A stretch of 64,000 nt of DNA from Chlamydiota bacterium (GCA_013288005.1 JABDCS010000008.1:1-64000); one strand, 5' to 3'; shown: positions 7,230 through 15,535, numbered from the stretch's first letter. A program made the numbers and translations. The notes: generated by a model from the letters alone, not told the origin.

Positions 7230-7877
7230 CTATGAGGGTGGGTGGCTGCTTTCAATTTGAATACCTTGATGTCCCTTGATCGAAAGTTCAGCTCCATTCC
7301 CTAATAAATGCAACATAGCTCCATTTTCTATTTGTACCTGATCTATTTCAAATCTGGAAAGATAGATATAGAGTGTTCGCAAAACCCATCCATGTGTGAC
7401 TATCGCAATTTGCTGACCTTTGTACTTCTTTGAAAGTAGCTGAAGACAAGGAAGAACTCGCTGTAAAATCTCTTCTCCAGTTTCAGCTCCCTCAACTAAA
7501 CGATATGAAAAACGTTCTTTAGCGGAGAGAGACTCTCTATACTCCAGCTCTTTTTGACAGCGGAGATGTAATTCCTCCCATCTTAAACCATCCAAGGGAC
7601 CATAGGTGCATTCACGTAATTCCTCTACACGCTGAATAGCCATTTGGTGGTAGCTAGCGATTATCTCGGCAGTTTGGTAGGCACGAAGCAAAGGGGATGA
7701 ATATAGGGCAGCAAGAGGGAAATCGGATAAATGCTGGGCCACACTTTGCGCCTGGCGAACACCTTCTTCATTCAGAGAACGATCGATTAATCCCTGAAAT
7801 CTTCCTTCGGCATTCCAGTCCGTTTGACCATGCCGAATGAGATAGAGATTAGTGGTTTCCTGTTGTGAGATGTCCAT
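7230..7877 (-). CDS. Histidine phosphatase family protein (phosphoglycerate-mutase-like)
   Basis: 215 aa. The phosphate-binding LIRHGQTDWNAEGRFQG near residue 14, the second arginine block ALYSSPLLRAYQTAEII, an acid residue in LRECTYG and the second catalytic histidine in IVTHGWVLR identify the branch-1 histidine phosphatases. Substrates in this group range from phosphoglycerate to alpha-ribazole phosphate, so the target is not assignable. Two starts are possible, ATG at 7898 or 7877; I prefer 7877 because AGGGGA lies upstream of it. Either way it overlaps the end of the asparaginase gene by about 30 to 50 bases, implying coupling. Confidence 0.85.
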   Translation of the reverse strand: MDISQQETTNLYLIRHGQTDWNAEGRFQGLIDRSLNEEGVRQAQSVAQHLSDFPLAALYSSPLLRAYQTAEIIASYHQMAIQRVEELRECTYGPLDGLRWEELHLRCQKELEYRESLSAKERFSYRLVEGAETGEEILQRVLPCLQLLSKKYKGQQIAIVTHGWVLRTLYIYLSRFEIDQVQIENGAMLHLLGNGAELSIKGHQGIQIESSHPPS

Positions 7878-8871
7878 TGCAATTGATTTCCCCTGCATAA
7901 TTTGTATGGATAATGGTCTTGATTGCGTCTATTGTAGTGCCGCGTTTCAAAGCCCACATGAGTTTGGTTATGGTAGCTTCAAGACTCATGTCGAACCCTT
8001 CGATAACTCCACATGAGAGGGCCTTTTCACCTGTTGCATAGACAGACATCTGGGTCGATCCTTCTAAACATTGGGTGCGGATGACCACGGGAATGTTTTT
8101 TTGATGCGCTCTTTCGAGAGAAGGCAGATAGACTTGGGGTATATTGCCTGTACCATAAGCATTAAGGACAATCCCCTTAATCCCATGGTCAAGTAAATGG
8201 TCTAAAATCGACGCAGGCATCCCAGGTGCTAAAGAAAGAACAGCAATGTCTGCAGCAAATCCACATTCTAATAGAAGCTCTTGTTCACTTCTTGGGGGAA
8301 CATTCGGAATTAATTGAATCATGCGACCTACTTCACCTAATCTCGGCCAATTGAAGCTAGCAAAGGCATTCAATTTTGAATGGGAGATTTTAGTGGAGCG
8401 GACTCCTAGAAGGATTCTTTCACCAACCAATAGAAAAACCCCTGCGATATTTTTACATGCCACCATGACAGCATTGACAAGGTTGCGGCGTGCATCGCTT
8501 TCGATGCGATGACCGGAGATTTGAGCGCCTGTAAAAATCACGGGCTTTCCCAGTTGCCGTAGGGCAAAGGTAATTGCACTTGCGGTATACGCCATAGTAT
8601 CGGTCCCGTGTAAAACGACAAAACCATCATATTGGGAATATACCGAATGGATCGCTTGGGCTAGTCGATCCCAGATTGAAGGTTTCATGTCGCTAGAATC
8701 GATATTCACAATGTATTCAAGATCGATATCAGCTAGCCCAAAGAGGCGGGGCTCCATGGTTAAAACAGCTTGAAGAGCATTTTCTTTCGATGCTATATCC
8801 AGGACTCCTTGAGCATTTGGCACCATGACCATGGTTCCGCCGCAGAAAAAAATGCAAATCTTAGGTTTCAT
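7849..8871 (-). CDS. ansA: Type I (cytoplasmic-type) L-asparaginase
   Basis: 340 aa without a signal peptide, fitting the AnsA-type cytosolic enzyme that hydrolyses asparagine to aspartate and ammonia. The nucleophile region reads CGGTM at residues 10-14 (usually TGGTI); the catalytic Thr of GGT is kept, while the first Thr of the motif is Cys. The second motif VVLHGTDTM and the later TGAQISGHRIESDARRN are intact. It shares its 3' end with the start of the histidine phosphatase gene. In a host-dependent bacterium it would help draw on host asparagine; that is inference. Confidence 0.9.
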   Translation of the reverse strand: MKPKICIFFCGGTMVMVPNAQGVLDIASKENALQAVLTMEPRLFGLADIDLEYIVNIDSSDMKPSIWDRLAQAIHSVYSQYDGFVVLHGTDTMAYTASAITFALRQLGKPVIFTGAQISGHRIESDARRNLVNAVMVACKNIAGVFLLVGERILLGVRSTKISHSKLNAFASFNWPRLGEVGRMIQLIPNVPPRSEQELLLECGFAADIAVLSLAPGMPASILDHLLDHGIKGIVLNAYGTGNIPQVYLPSLERAHQKNIPVVIRTQCLEGSTQMSVYATGEKALSCGVIEGFDMSLEATITKLMWALKRGTTIDAIKTIIHTNYAGEINCNGHLTTGNH

Positions 8872-8970
8872 ATTTAGACTTTTTAAAAAATTGTAATTGG
8901 ATAACCACTTAGGAAGTTTCTTGTATATAAATCATCATACTGCAAAAAATCAGGCATATCAAGGCTACTA

Positions 8971-9621
8971 ATGACTCTATTTGGCAAACAGTCTCTTCCT
9001 TATACCCTACTTGGAACCTCCTTAGTTCTCCTTTTCTGCTATTTTTTTGTCGATCAGCCACTGACCTATTGGATAGCTTCCCTGCCGCTCTCTGTTCAGA
9101 AGATAGCCAAAATAGCGACTGCCAGCTTTGCTCCTAATGTATTGATGACAGCAGGACCACTATTCTATTTCTTTTATGTAGTTTTGTTAAAAAAAACCTC
9201 TCTAAAGAGGGAGATTCTTTTTATTATCATCGCAATCCCCGCTGCAGTCGTGATGGTTGATGTAGCAAAAACCCTTATAGGAAGAACGCGCCCTGGTCTT
9301 CTGCTCCGCGCCGATATTTATGGTTTTTTTCCTCTTGGATTAAAAGATTCCTATCGATCCTTTCCTTCAGGTCACAGTGCAGCTATTTGCGCACTTATGG
9401 CCTCCTTAGCCTCTTATCGTCCGCGCGCAGTTGTGCCTCTTTTCCTTTTAGGGCTTAGCTTCTCTTTTTTGCGAGTTTTGGGACTGGCCCATTTTTTTAG
9501 CGATGTTTTAGGTACGGCGATTATGGTTTTTTGCTTAGTATTTACTCTTCATTCACTTTACCAACGAGAATACCATGGAAGAATATCTGAAAGACGAAGT
9601 CGTCAGAACACGAAAAACTGA
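8971..9621 (+). CDS. PAP2-family membrane phosphatase
   Basis: 216 aa with about six membrane helices. All three PAP2 motifs are present in order: KTLIGRTRP (about residue 95), FPSGHSAA (about 131) and SFLRVLGLAHFFSDVLG (about 165). Such enzymes dephosphorylate lipid phosphates such as undecaprenyl diphosphate, phosphatidate or the lipid A 1-phosphate at the outer face of the inner membrane; which one cannot be told. AAGG precedes the ATG. The last 47 bases overlap the nitroreductase gene in another frame, so the two are likely coupled. Confidence 0.9.
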   Translation: MTLFGKQSLPYTLLGTSLVLLFCYFFVDQPLTYWIASLPLSVQKIAKIATASFAPNVLMTAGPLFYFFYVVLLKKTSLKREILFIIIAIPAAVVMVDVAKTLIGRTRPGLLLRADIYGFFPLGLKDSYRSFPSGHSAAICALMASLASYRPRAVVPLFLLGLSFSFLRVLGLAHFFSDVLGTAIMVFCLVFTLHSLYQREYHGRISERRSRQNTKN

Positions 9622-10183
9622 CTATCCCATCCATCCCCTCCTTCAAGGACGTTGCTCGCCGCGTGCGATGTCGGGAGAAGAGATAACCAGCGATGAATTG
9701 ATGGCTCTTTTTGAAGCGGCACGTTGGTCTCCTTCCTCTTACAATGCACAACCCTGGCGCTTTCTTTACGTCAAACGCAATACCCCGGAGTGGTCGAAAC
9801 TATATGACACTTTAGTAGAATTTAATCAAAAGTGGACCGCAGCGGCTTCAGCTCTAATTCTTGCTGTCTCGCGAGATACCTTTGAACACAATAATAAGCC
9901 CGCGCAAACCCACAGTTTCGACACAGGATCGGCATGGATGGCAATAGCCCTAGAAGCTTCTCATCGCAATCTCATCGCTCACGGCATGCAGGGTTTTGAT
10001 TATGAAAAAGCAAAAATCAATATGCAAATTCCTGCTGGTTATACAGTGGAAGCCATGATTGCAATTGGGAAACCTGCGCCTAAAAAAGCATTATCCGAAG
10101 ACCTTCTCAAAAGCGAAACCCCTAGCAAAAGACGCCCATTAGCGGAAATCGCTAGAGAAGGTGTGTTTAGTTTCAATACTTAG
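9575..10183 (+). CDS. Nitroreductase family flavoprotein
   Basis: 202 aa. The FMN-binding opening of the family is seen in RCSPRAMSGEEI (residues 26-37) and EAARWSPSSYNAQPWRF (about 47-63). A late LIAHGMQGFD block and IAIGKP near residue 165 complete the fold. Members use NAD(P)H to reduce nitroaromatics, quinones or flavins, and the physiological substrate is unknown. The start lies inside the 3' end of the PAP2 gene; an ATG preceded by ACGAGAATACC supports it. It converges on the flavoprotein gene with only 4 bases between stops. Confidence 0.88.
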   Translation: MEEYLKDEVVRTRKTDYPIHPLLQGRCSPRAMSGEEITSDELMALFEAARWSPSSYNAQPWRFLYVKRNTPEWSKLYDTLVEFNQKWTAAASALILAVSRDTFEHNNKPAQTHSFDTGSAWMAIALEASHRNLIAHGMQGFDYEKAKINMQIPAGYTVEAMIAIGKPAPKKALSEDLLKSETPSKRRPLAEIAREGVFSFNT

Positions 10184-10187
10184 AGTG

Positions 10188-11411
10188 TTAAAGGTTCATG
10201 GACTGTGCGGCGATCCAACTCGTTGTCCATGCATTTTGAAAATTGAATCCTCCTGTAATCCCATCGATGTCGAGCACCTCGCCCGCAAAGTAAAGCCCCG
10301 GACAAAGAAGACTCTGCATGGTCCGGGGATTGACCTCGTCCAAATTCACTCCCCCACAGGATACAAATTCCTCTTTATGGATGCTTTTACCTTTTACAAG
10401 CATTTTGCTAGCTACAAGGGTTTCGCACAGCTTAAGAAGGGCAAGACGAGATAACCCCGAATAGCGTACCTCATGTCCAATGCCAGCATAGTGCAAAAGA
10501 CGTTCCCATAGCTGACGGGGAAGGTTAAACAAGGGTTCGGCCATAATCCGTTTACTAGGGGTTTCCTTCTTTATTTTTAATAAGTGCAAGCGCATCTCTT
10601 CCTGATTAAATCCAGCCACCCATTGAATTTTCAATTCCGCCGAATAATTAACAGCGTGTAATTCCCTTGCCGCCCAAGCAGAAAGCCGCAAGATGGCGGG
10701 GCCACTTAGACCCCAATGGGTAATAAGAAGCGGTCCTGTTTCTTTAAATGTCAAACATTGCACAGTGACTTCTGGAATCGTTACTCCAGCAAGTCCCGAT
10801 AGTCGAGGATCCTCAATGTGAAAAGTGAAAAGTGAAGGAACAGGAGGTATTATCGTATGCCCTAATGTTTTAATTAATACATGAGATTTAGGGTTACTGC
10901 CCGTCGCGACTAAAAGGTTCTTAGCGAGAATTTTTTCTTTATTTTCACATTCTAACATAAAGATGGAATCATTTTTCTGGATCGAGATCACGTCCATTCC
11001 TAAGCGAATTTCAATTCCCTTTTTCTTAGCTTCATTCTGGAAACAATCGATAATAGTTTGAGAACTGTCCGTAATAGGGAACATTCGTCCATCTTTTTCC
11101 ACTTTTAAGTCCACTCCACGAGTTTCAAACCATTCAATTGTATCACGTGGCTGAAAACGATGAAAAAGAGCCTGTAAAAAAAGAGAACCTCGCGGGTAGC
11201 GCCTTTTGAGTTCTGCAGGAATAAAGCAAGAATGGGTGGTATTACAACGACCTCCCCCAGAGACTCGAACTTTGGCTAAGGGCTGACGTGTTTTTTCTAG
11301 AATTACTATTTGTGCACTCGGACACTTTTCAGCACAAGCCAAAGCGCCAAAAAACCCCGCAGCTCCTCCACCGAGGATGACAATATCATATTCTTGTGTA
11401 GAAAAGCTCAT
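10188..11411 (-). CDS. BaiN/YhiN (HI0933) family FAD-dependent oxidoreductase
   Basis: 407 aa, the usual length of HI0933-like flavoproteins. Dinucleotide-binding ILGGGAAGFFGALA at residues 12-25; the diagnostic KVRVSGGGRCNTTH at about 47-60; a GATGSNPKS-type second FAD motif (VATGSNPKS); and the C-terminal LYFAGEVLDIDGITGGFNFQNAW that closes the FAD site (quoted here as LYFAGEVLD then GGFNFQNAW). Function within the family is poorly defined; some members reduce steroid or fatty-acid-like substrates. It is a lone minus-strand gene. Confidence 0.9.
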   Translation of the reverse strand: MSFSTQEYDIVILGGGAAGFFGALACAEKCPSAQIVILEKTRQPLAKVRVSGGGRCNTTHSCFIPAELKRRYPRGSLFLQALFHRFQPRDTIEWFETRGVDLKVEKDGRMFPITDSSQTIIDCFQNEAKKKGIEIRLGMDVISIQKNDSIFMLECENKEKILAKNLLVATGSNPKSHVLIKTLGHTIIPPVPSLFTFHIEDPRLSGLAGVTIPEVTVQCLTFKETGPLLITHWGLSGPAILRLSAWAARELHAVNYSAELKIQWVAGFNQEEMRLHLLKIKKETPSKRIMAEPLFNLPRQLWERLLHYAGIGHEVRYSGLSRLALLKLCETLVASKMLVKGKSIHKEEFVSCGGVNLDEVNPRTMQSLLCPGLYFAGEVLDIDGITGGFNFQNAWTTSWIAAQSMNL

Positions 11412-11565
11412 AGGTAAAAAAGTTTACCATAGAGACAAAAAAAAATCGAGCAAGCCCTGTACTTGCTCGACTGACTCTACAAACTAACATCCCTAAACTT
11501 ATGCAGCTTAAAGACATTCAGGGCTTAAGCTATCCGAACTTTATGCCGGATTAACTAAAAAATTC

Positions 11566-11706
11566 TTAGCGCTTTGCAGCTGCTTTTTTTCTGCGTCTTA
11601 CAGCTGGTCGTTTTGCTGCTTTGCGTGAAGCTACTTTCTTTGTTGCTTTTTTAGCTGTTTTTCTTCGGGTAGTTTTTTTAGCCGAAGTTTTCTTTCTTGC
11701 TGCCAT
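11566..11706 (-). CDS. Histone H1-like (Hc2-type) short basic protein
   Basis: 46 aa, almost entirely Lys, Arg, Ala and Thr (MAARKKTSAKKTTRRKTAKK at the start, RRRKKAAAKR at the end). This is the composition of chlamydial histone-like Hc2 proteins and of bacterial KAR repeats that compact DNA. Chlamydiaceae Hc2 is several times longer, so this is a minimal form. I start at 11706, where AAGGAG precedes the ATG by seven bases; an earlier in-frame ATG (11754) would add a non-basic lead. A good promoter lies upstream. Binding to the nucleoid during differentiation to the infectious form is inferred from the family. Confidence 0.85.
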   Translation of the reverse strand: MAARKKTSAKKTTRRKTAKKATKKVASRKAAKRPAVRRRKKAAAKR

Positions 11707-11783
11707 AATAATCTCCTTAGTTGACTGCAGTAAGTGCTGAATCTCAAAAACCATAATTAAGAGATATTCATCCTTACAAATTC

Positions 11784-11811
11784 ACTATAACATTTTATTA
11801 ATTAACGTTAA
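11784..11811 (-). promoter_or_regulatory. Promoter for the histone-like gene
   Basis: Minus strand: TTAACG (11811-11806), 16-bp spacer, TATAGT (11789-11784). The initiation point would give a leader of about 70 bases before the ATG at 11706. Confidence 0.5.
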
Positions 11812-11854
11812 AATTTTTTTATAAAAATTCCTAATTACGATTTTGATTAAACCC

Positions 11855-11891
11855 AAAAAAAGCCTCTACAATAATGTGTAAAGGCTTTTTT
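11855..11891. terminator. Bidirectional rho-independent terminator
   Basis: A 15-bp stem with one mismatch (11855-11870 with 11877-11891), a six-base loop and T-runs on both strands. It lies upstream of the histone-like gene and would stop readthrough from either side. The 689-bp space 11755-12443 otherwise holds the histone promoter, one possible 35-aa gene and an inverted repeat; the rest (about 11900-12150) is AT-rich with nothing recognised. Confidence 0.7.
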
Positions 11892-12153
11892 AATTTTATA
11901 AAAAAATTTTACTGAATTGTATTTTTATGATTAAAAAATTGAAAAATTGAACAAGAATTATAAAAAAACAGAAGTTTTAATAAGAATTTTCCTAATTGGA
12001 AATATGTCTTGAATTTATTAAAGCACTATTCCATTTATGAAAATACACCCTCAAAATTTATAAGGGTCGATGAACATAAAATCGGAACTATGACATTGTC
12101 TTTCAACGAAAGATAAAATAGAAAAAAATATGAAATAAGAAAGTGAGATTAGT

Positions 12154-12261
12154 ATGTTAAGCAAACAAAAGAAAATCCGAATCCACTCTGTAACTAAGAA
12201 CCCTCTAAAAGATATTCTAAAAGCTAAACAAGCGAAAGGCTTTGGAAAAAAATCCACTTAA
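12154..12261 (+). CDS. Possible small basic protein (35 aa)
   Basis: ATG at 12154 gives 35 codons, 11 of them Lys or Arg, beginning MLSKQKKIRI and ending GFGKKST. The ribosome site is weak (AAGTGAG). Support comes from a UUCG-loop hairpin with a T-run immediately after the stop. No family is recognised. The opposite strand also has a 68-codon hydrophobic frame, which I consider less likely because it has no ribosome site. Confidence 0.35.
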   Translation: MLSKQKKIRIHSVTKNPLKDILKAKQAKGFGKKST

Positions 12262-12290
12262 CAAGACTTCGGTCTCTTGGAAGATTTTTG
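12262..12290 (+). terminator. Terminator-like UUCG hairpin
   Basis: CAAGAC-TTCG-GTCTCTTG forms a stem with one bulged C, followed by GAAGATTTTTG. UUCG loops are common in intrinsic terminators; it follows the small basic reading frame directly. Confidence 0.45.
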
Positions 12291-12340
12291 ATTACACCTA
12301 CTATTCAAAATCGATTGGGTAATAGTTGACCCTTGATTTA

Positions 12341-12413
12341 ACTACTTATAAGAAATAACGCCACACTAGACAGGTTTCTGGCAGCTAAATACGACGTATT
12401 TCTTACAAGTAGT
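12341..12413. repeat. 17-bp inverted repeat
   Basis: ACTACTTATAAGAAATA (12341-12357) pairs with 12397-12413 with a single mismatch across a 39-base loop. It lies 30 bases past the stop of the cyclophilin gene and could act as its transcript end, though no T-run follows. Confidence 0.5.
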
Positions 12414-12443
12414 CTATAGCGTCCTCTTTGAATCGAGGGAGAT

Positions 12444-13034
12444 CTATTTCGCGTCTTTTACCACAATCTCGATCTTTTCAATAACATCGCCAACTCGGAT
12501 TTTATCGACGACATCCATGCCGGAAACAGTCTGACCGAAAACTGTATATTCTCCGTCTAGAAAAGGAGTAGGCTCAAGTGTAATGTAGAATTGCGAACCA
12601 CTAGAACGCTTTTGAGGATTGACTTGATCGGGAAGTCGTGCCCAAGCTAAGGCGCCTTTGGTGTGCTTCATTTTAATTTCTGAGGGAAGCGTATATCCTG
12701 GTCCTCCGGATCCATTGCCAGAAGGATCTCCCCCCTGAATAACGAACTGAGGAACGACTCGGTGAAATCGTAACCCATTATAGAAATTTCCTTTTGCAAG
12801 GTTATTAAAATTGGTCACAGAGAGAGGGGCTTGTTCCGTATAGAGATCGCAAGTAATGATACCTTTCGCTGTGTGTATGACCGCTTGGTAGGTCTTATTC
12901 GCTTCAAATTTTGCTGGTTCGGTCGGTTCTACAAATGACATCTTTGCCTCCTCGGAGTGTGCTAGAGGGTGGAAGGCTCCCATTGAAAAAATTGCACTCG
13001 CAATAAACTTTAAGCTCAGACTGGAAATTCTCAT
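12444..13034 (-). CDS. Exported cyclophilin-type peptidyl-prolyl isomerase
   Basis: 196 aa. The cyclophilin core runs from about residue 45: TAKGIITCDLYTEQAP, FNNLAKGNFYNGLRFHRVVP, FVIQGGDPSGNGSGGPGY and GSQFYITLEPTPFLDGEYTVFG, with the Arg-His and Gln catalytic-face residues (FHRV, QGGDP). It catalyses proline isomerisation during protein folding. A signal peptide (MRISSLSLKF core, cleavage near AHSEE) places it in the periplasm. I start at 13034 because AGGAGG precedes that ATG; an upstream ATG at 13118 lacks a site. It diverges from the glutaredoxin-like gene, hinting at a shared envelope-folding role. Confidence 0.92.
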   Translation of the reverse strand: MRISSLSLKFIASAIFSMGAFHPLAHSEEAKMSFVEPTEPAKFEANKTYQAVIHTAKGIITCDLYTEQAPLSVTNFNNLAKGNFYNGLRFHRVVPQFVIQGGDPSGNGSGGPGYTLPSEIKMKHTKGALAWARLPDQVNPQKRSSGSQFYITLEPTPFLDGEYTVFGQTVSGMDVVDKIRVGDVIEKIEIVVKDAK

Positions 13035-13137
13035 CCGATCCTCCTCTTTTATGTAGTAACAATTACCTGATTGAACAAAAAAATCAAGGCATAAAAAGAT
13101 TCGATCACTTAAAAGCAAATAATATACCGGATATATA

Positions 13138-13497
13138 ATGGTGAGTTTAATGTTTGCAACTTTATGTGCGTGCGGATCTGCTTTATTAGGAATATTAGTC
13201 TCTGAGCCTATTCAAACAGATAAAAAGGTCAATGAGTGCCCTACTTCTCTTCTCCTTTATTATAGCTCTTCATGTTGGCATTCTCGGAAAGTTCTCGACT
13301 ATTTGGAAGAAAATCATCTCTCACTTCCTATGAAAGACGTGAGTGTGGATAAAAAAGCGAAGGAAGAGTTGCAACTTAAAGGCGGACTTTTAATCGTACC
13401 TTGTCTTCTGATCAATGGTCAGCCACTTTATGACGATACGACCATTATACAATGGATTAATGATCATCGAGTTTGTCTTGTGGGAAAAGAAAAATAG
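13138..13497 (+). CDS. Glutaredoxin-like thiol protein with N-terminal membrane/lipoprotein-like segment
   Basis: 119 aa. After a hydrophobic lead with LCACGSALLGIL (residues 8-19), a thioredoxin-fold half is evident: LLYYSSSCWHSRKVLDYL (residues 38-55; active site CWHS, one Cys only), then IVPCLLINGQPLYDD with the cis-proline and a C-terminal helix TTIIQWI. The CxxS site suggests a monothiol glutaredoxin-like or glutathione-binding role rather than dithiol exchange. The lead suggests a periplasmic or membrane-tethered position. It diverges from the exported cyclophilin. The start ATG has no strong ribosome site and could be ATG13150. Confidence 0.7.
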   Translation: MVSLMFATLCACGSALLGILVSEPIQTDKKVNECPTSLLLYYSSSCWHSRKVLDYLEENHLSLPMKDVSVDKKAKEELQLKGGLLIVPCLLINGQPLYDDTTIIQWINDHRVCLVGKEK

Positions 13498-13500
13498 AAG

Positions 13501-13572
13501 AGGGAGTTGCAAGAAATCTCTAGCAAAGTCAACAATATTTAGTTGACCTAAGTTGAGTCTAGCAACCCCCTA
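13501..13572. repeat. Nested hairpin after the glutaredoxin-like gene
   Basis: An outer stem GGGAGTTGC pairs with GCAACCCCC, and an inner perfect stem GTCAAC/GTTGAC flanks AATATTTA. It follows the stop by a few bases and is probably a transcript end, without a clean T-run. Confidence 0.4.
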
Positions 13573-13599
13573 TAACCTATACTAAAACTACTTTTTTCG

Positions 13600-13713
13600 A
13601 GTTTCAGAGCTTTTTGAGCCGATTTTCGATTCAAAATTGAAGTGAATAATAAACTTTGTATATTCCTTTAATTTTAAGGCGAAAATCGGCCAAAAATCCT
13701 TTGAAATCAGATT
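13600..13713. repeat. Copy of the dispersed intergenic palindromic element
   Basis: TTTCAGAGCTTTTTGAGCC then GATTTTCGATTCAAAATTG, matching the copies at 2732 and 49882. Its left arm (about 13603-13627) pairs with the right part (about 13679-13713) through GCCGATTTTCG/CGAAAATCGGC. It separates the convergent glutaredoxin-like and 45-aa genes. Confidence 0.6.
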
Positions 13714-13739
13714 AAAAACAATCTTAGTACAGGACGAAC

Positions 13740-13877
13740 CTATTTACGAGGTTGTTTTTCAGGACGGGCTCCAGGGGAATGCTGAGGTCTTGGGCTACCT
13801 TTTTGCTCAGTTTCCTCTTGCCATTTTGGGTTATTTTCTGAGTAATTTGGTTTTTGAGGCTGATTTTGGTTTTTCAT
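13740..13877 (-). CDS. 45-aa hydrophilic Pro/Gln/Lys-rich protein
   Basis: ATG at 13877 follows AAAGGAG by seven bases, a strong site, and the frame is open for 45 codons. The protein (MKNQNQPQKPNYSENN at the start, RPEKQPRK at the end) has no hydrophobic residues beyond one Tyr and one Trp, so it is predicted disordered. No family is recognised. It has its own intergenic space, with a short hairpin upstream (13904-13930) and a palindromic element downstream. The strong ribosome site is the main reason to call it. Confidence 0.6.
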   Translation of the reverse strand: MKNQNQPQKPNYSENNPKWQEETEQKGSPRPQHSPGARPEKQPRK

Positions 13878-13903
13878 AATAGGCTCTCCTTTAAAAGTTA
13901 TTC

Positions 13904-13930
13904 AAGAGGGCATATTAAAAACACCCTCTT
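13904..13930. repeat. Short inverted repeat AAGAGGG...CCCTCTT
   Basis: Seven-base perfect arms (13904-13910, 13924-13930) with the edge sequence of the dispersed element (GAGGG, CACCCTC). It looks like a solo or collapsed copy between divergent genes. Confidence 0.4.
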
Positions 13931-14002
13931 AATTTCATATTTTATACAAACTGCAATTACAGTTAAACATTATTTTAAATTACTGATAATTAAGGAGAAC
14001 TA

Positions 14003-15430
14003 ATGGAACTAAGTCTGCCAAACGACAAGAAAGGACCTCGCCGCGTACTCAGTGTCTTTGTTTTGGCTATGCTGAATGTTTCGATGATGGCGAGCTTACG
14101 TAATTTACCACTAGTAGCTGAATATGGCTTAAGTGCACTCGTTTATTTCGCTCTCGTTGCCCTTTTTTTCTTACTCCCCTGCGCTCTTGTCTCGGCTGAA
14201 CTGGCTACAGGTTGGGCTAAAACAGGCGGTGTCTACATTTGGGTACGCGAGGCACTCGGTGACCGCTGGGGATTTGTGGCCATTTGGATGCAATGGGTAC
14301 ACAATGTCGCCTGGTATCCTGTCATCCTCGCCTTTGTCGCCACATCTTTAGCTTATGTAATCGGTCCCCATTTAGTGGAGAGCAAAATTTATGTTCTTAC
14401 TGTAGTTCTGGTGGGCTTTTGGAGCATGACCCTTTTTAATTACTTGGGAATTAAGACCAGTAGCTGGTTTAGCGCTGTGGGAGTTATTTTAGGTACCATC
14501 GCTCCAGGAGTGCTCGTTATTACTTTGGGATTGATCTGGTGGATAAGCGGTAACCCACTTCAAACACCTATCTCTACTGCTGCACTTGTTCCCAACTTAA
14601 GTAGTGTGGGCAATATCGTTTTTCTCGCGGGACTGTTTCTCGCTTTTGCAGGCCTAGAAGTATCAGCTGCCCATGCAGGAGAAGTAAAAAATCCTCAAAA
14701 AAACTACCCGCGCTCCATTATTATCGGCGCTATTATTACCTTTTGCTTATTCATGCTCGGAGCTTTAGCAATTGCTTTTGTAATTCCACGCGAGCAGATA
14801 AATCTTGTTACGGGTCTTTTAGAAGCCTTCAACACTTTCTTTTCTTTCTGGAATCTTCAGTGGATTCTTCCCATTATAGGCATTCTTCTCATCATCGGGG
14901 CTGCTGCAGAAGTCAATGCGTGGATAATTGGACCTGTCAAAGGATTGTACGCAACTTCTATCCATGGTAATTTGCCTCCGATATTCCAAAAAGTGAACAA
15001 ACACGGAACTCCTACTAATCTCCTCTTCTTTCAGGCTCTGATTGTAACTGTAACCTCGTGTGTGATCTTATTCATGCCTACAATTAGCAGCTCCTACTGG
15101 ATTCTCTCTGCATTGAGTGCGCAGACCTATCTCGTTATGTATGTTTTGATGTTCATTTCGGCGATTCGTTTACGTTATTCTCGCCCGCATGTTCCCCGAG
15201 TCTACCGCGTTCCTTTTCATTATCCGGGGATGTGGATCGTAGGCAGCATGGGCATATTAGCCTCTCTTTTTGCGATTACAATCGCTTTTATACCACCTAC
15301 ACAAATTCCTATCGGCAATCCTGTTTTTTACGAATCCTTCCTCTTAGTAGGTTTTTTTGTTATGCTCGGCATTCCTTTATGGATCTATCAATTACGAAAG
15401 CCTGAGTGGGTAAAAAAAACTATGAAATAA
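14003..15430 (+). CDS. APC-superfamily amino-acid permease/antiporter (glutamate:GABA-antiporter-like)
   Basis: 475 aa with about twelve membrane helices. Opening features such as NVSMMASLRNLPLVAEYGLSA (start of helix 1, split as NVSMMASLRNLP), ELATGWAKTGGVYIWVREALG (GGVY motif of the APC family) and FAGLEVSAAHAGEVKNPQKNYPR (the GxE-VKNP block) match the GadC/YjeM-type antiporter branch. It would import or exchange amino acids across the inner membrane; the substrate pair is unknown. AAGGAG lies seven bases before the ATG. Environmental chlamydiae rely heavily on host amino acids, consistent with such carriers. It is transcribed alone. Confidence 0.88.
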   Translation: MELSLPNDKKGPRRVLSVFVLAMLNVSMMASLRNLPLVAEYGLSALVYFALVALFFLLPCALVSAELATGWAKTGGVYIWVREALGDRWGFVAIWMQWVHNVAWYPVILAFVATSLAYVIGPHLVESKIYVLTVVLVGFWSMTLFNYLGIKTSSWFSAVGVILGTIAPGVLVITLGLIWWISGNPLQTPISTAALVPNLSSVGNIVFLAGLFLAFAGLEVSAAHAGEVKNPQKNYPRSIIIGAIITFCLFMLGALAIAFVIPREQINLVTGLLEAFNTFFSFWNLQWILPIIGILLIIGAAAEVNAWIIGPVKGLYATSIHGNLPPIFQKVNKHGTPTNLLFFQALIVTVTSCVILFMPTISSSYWILSALSAQTYLVMYVLMFISAIRLRYSRPHVPRVYRVPFHYPGMWIVGSMGILASLFAITIAFIPPTQIPIGNPVFYESFLLVGFFVMLGIPLWIYQLRKPEWVKKTMK

Positions 15431-15535
15431 TAGAAAATTAACCGTTCAGATAATTAATAACTTTTCCTCCCTTCATTATTAATGAGTGTTTATAATTAAC
15501 AGGAGAGTGTTAATTCTGTAAAAATAAAAAATTCA

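Noticed and set aside
12051-12257. 68-codon hydrophobic minus-strand frame
   Set aside because: No ribosome site, biased composition from AT-rich sequence, and opposite to a small basic frame with its own terminator.
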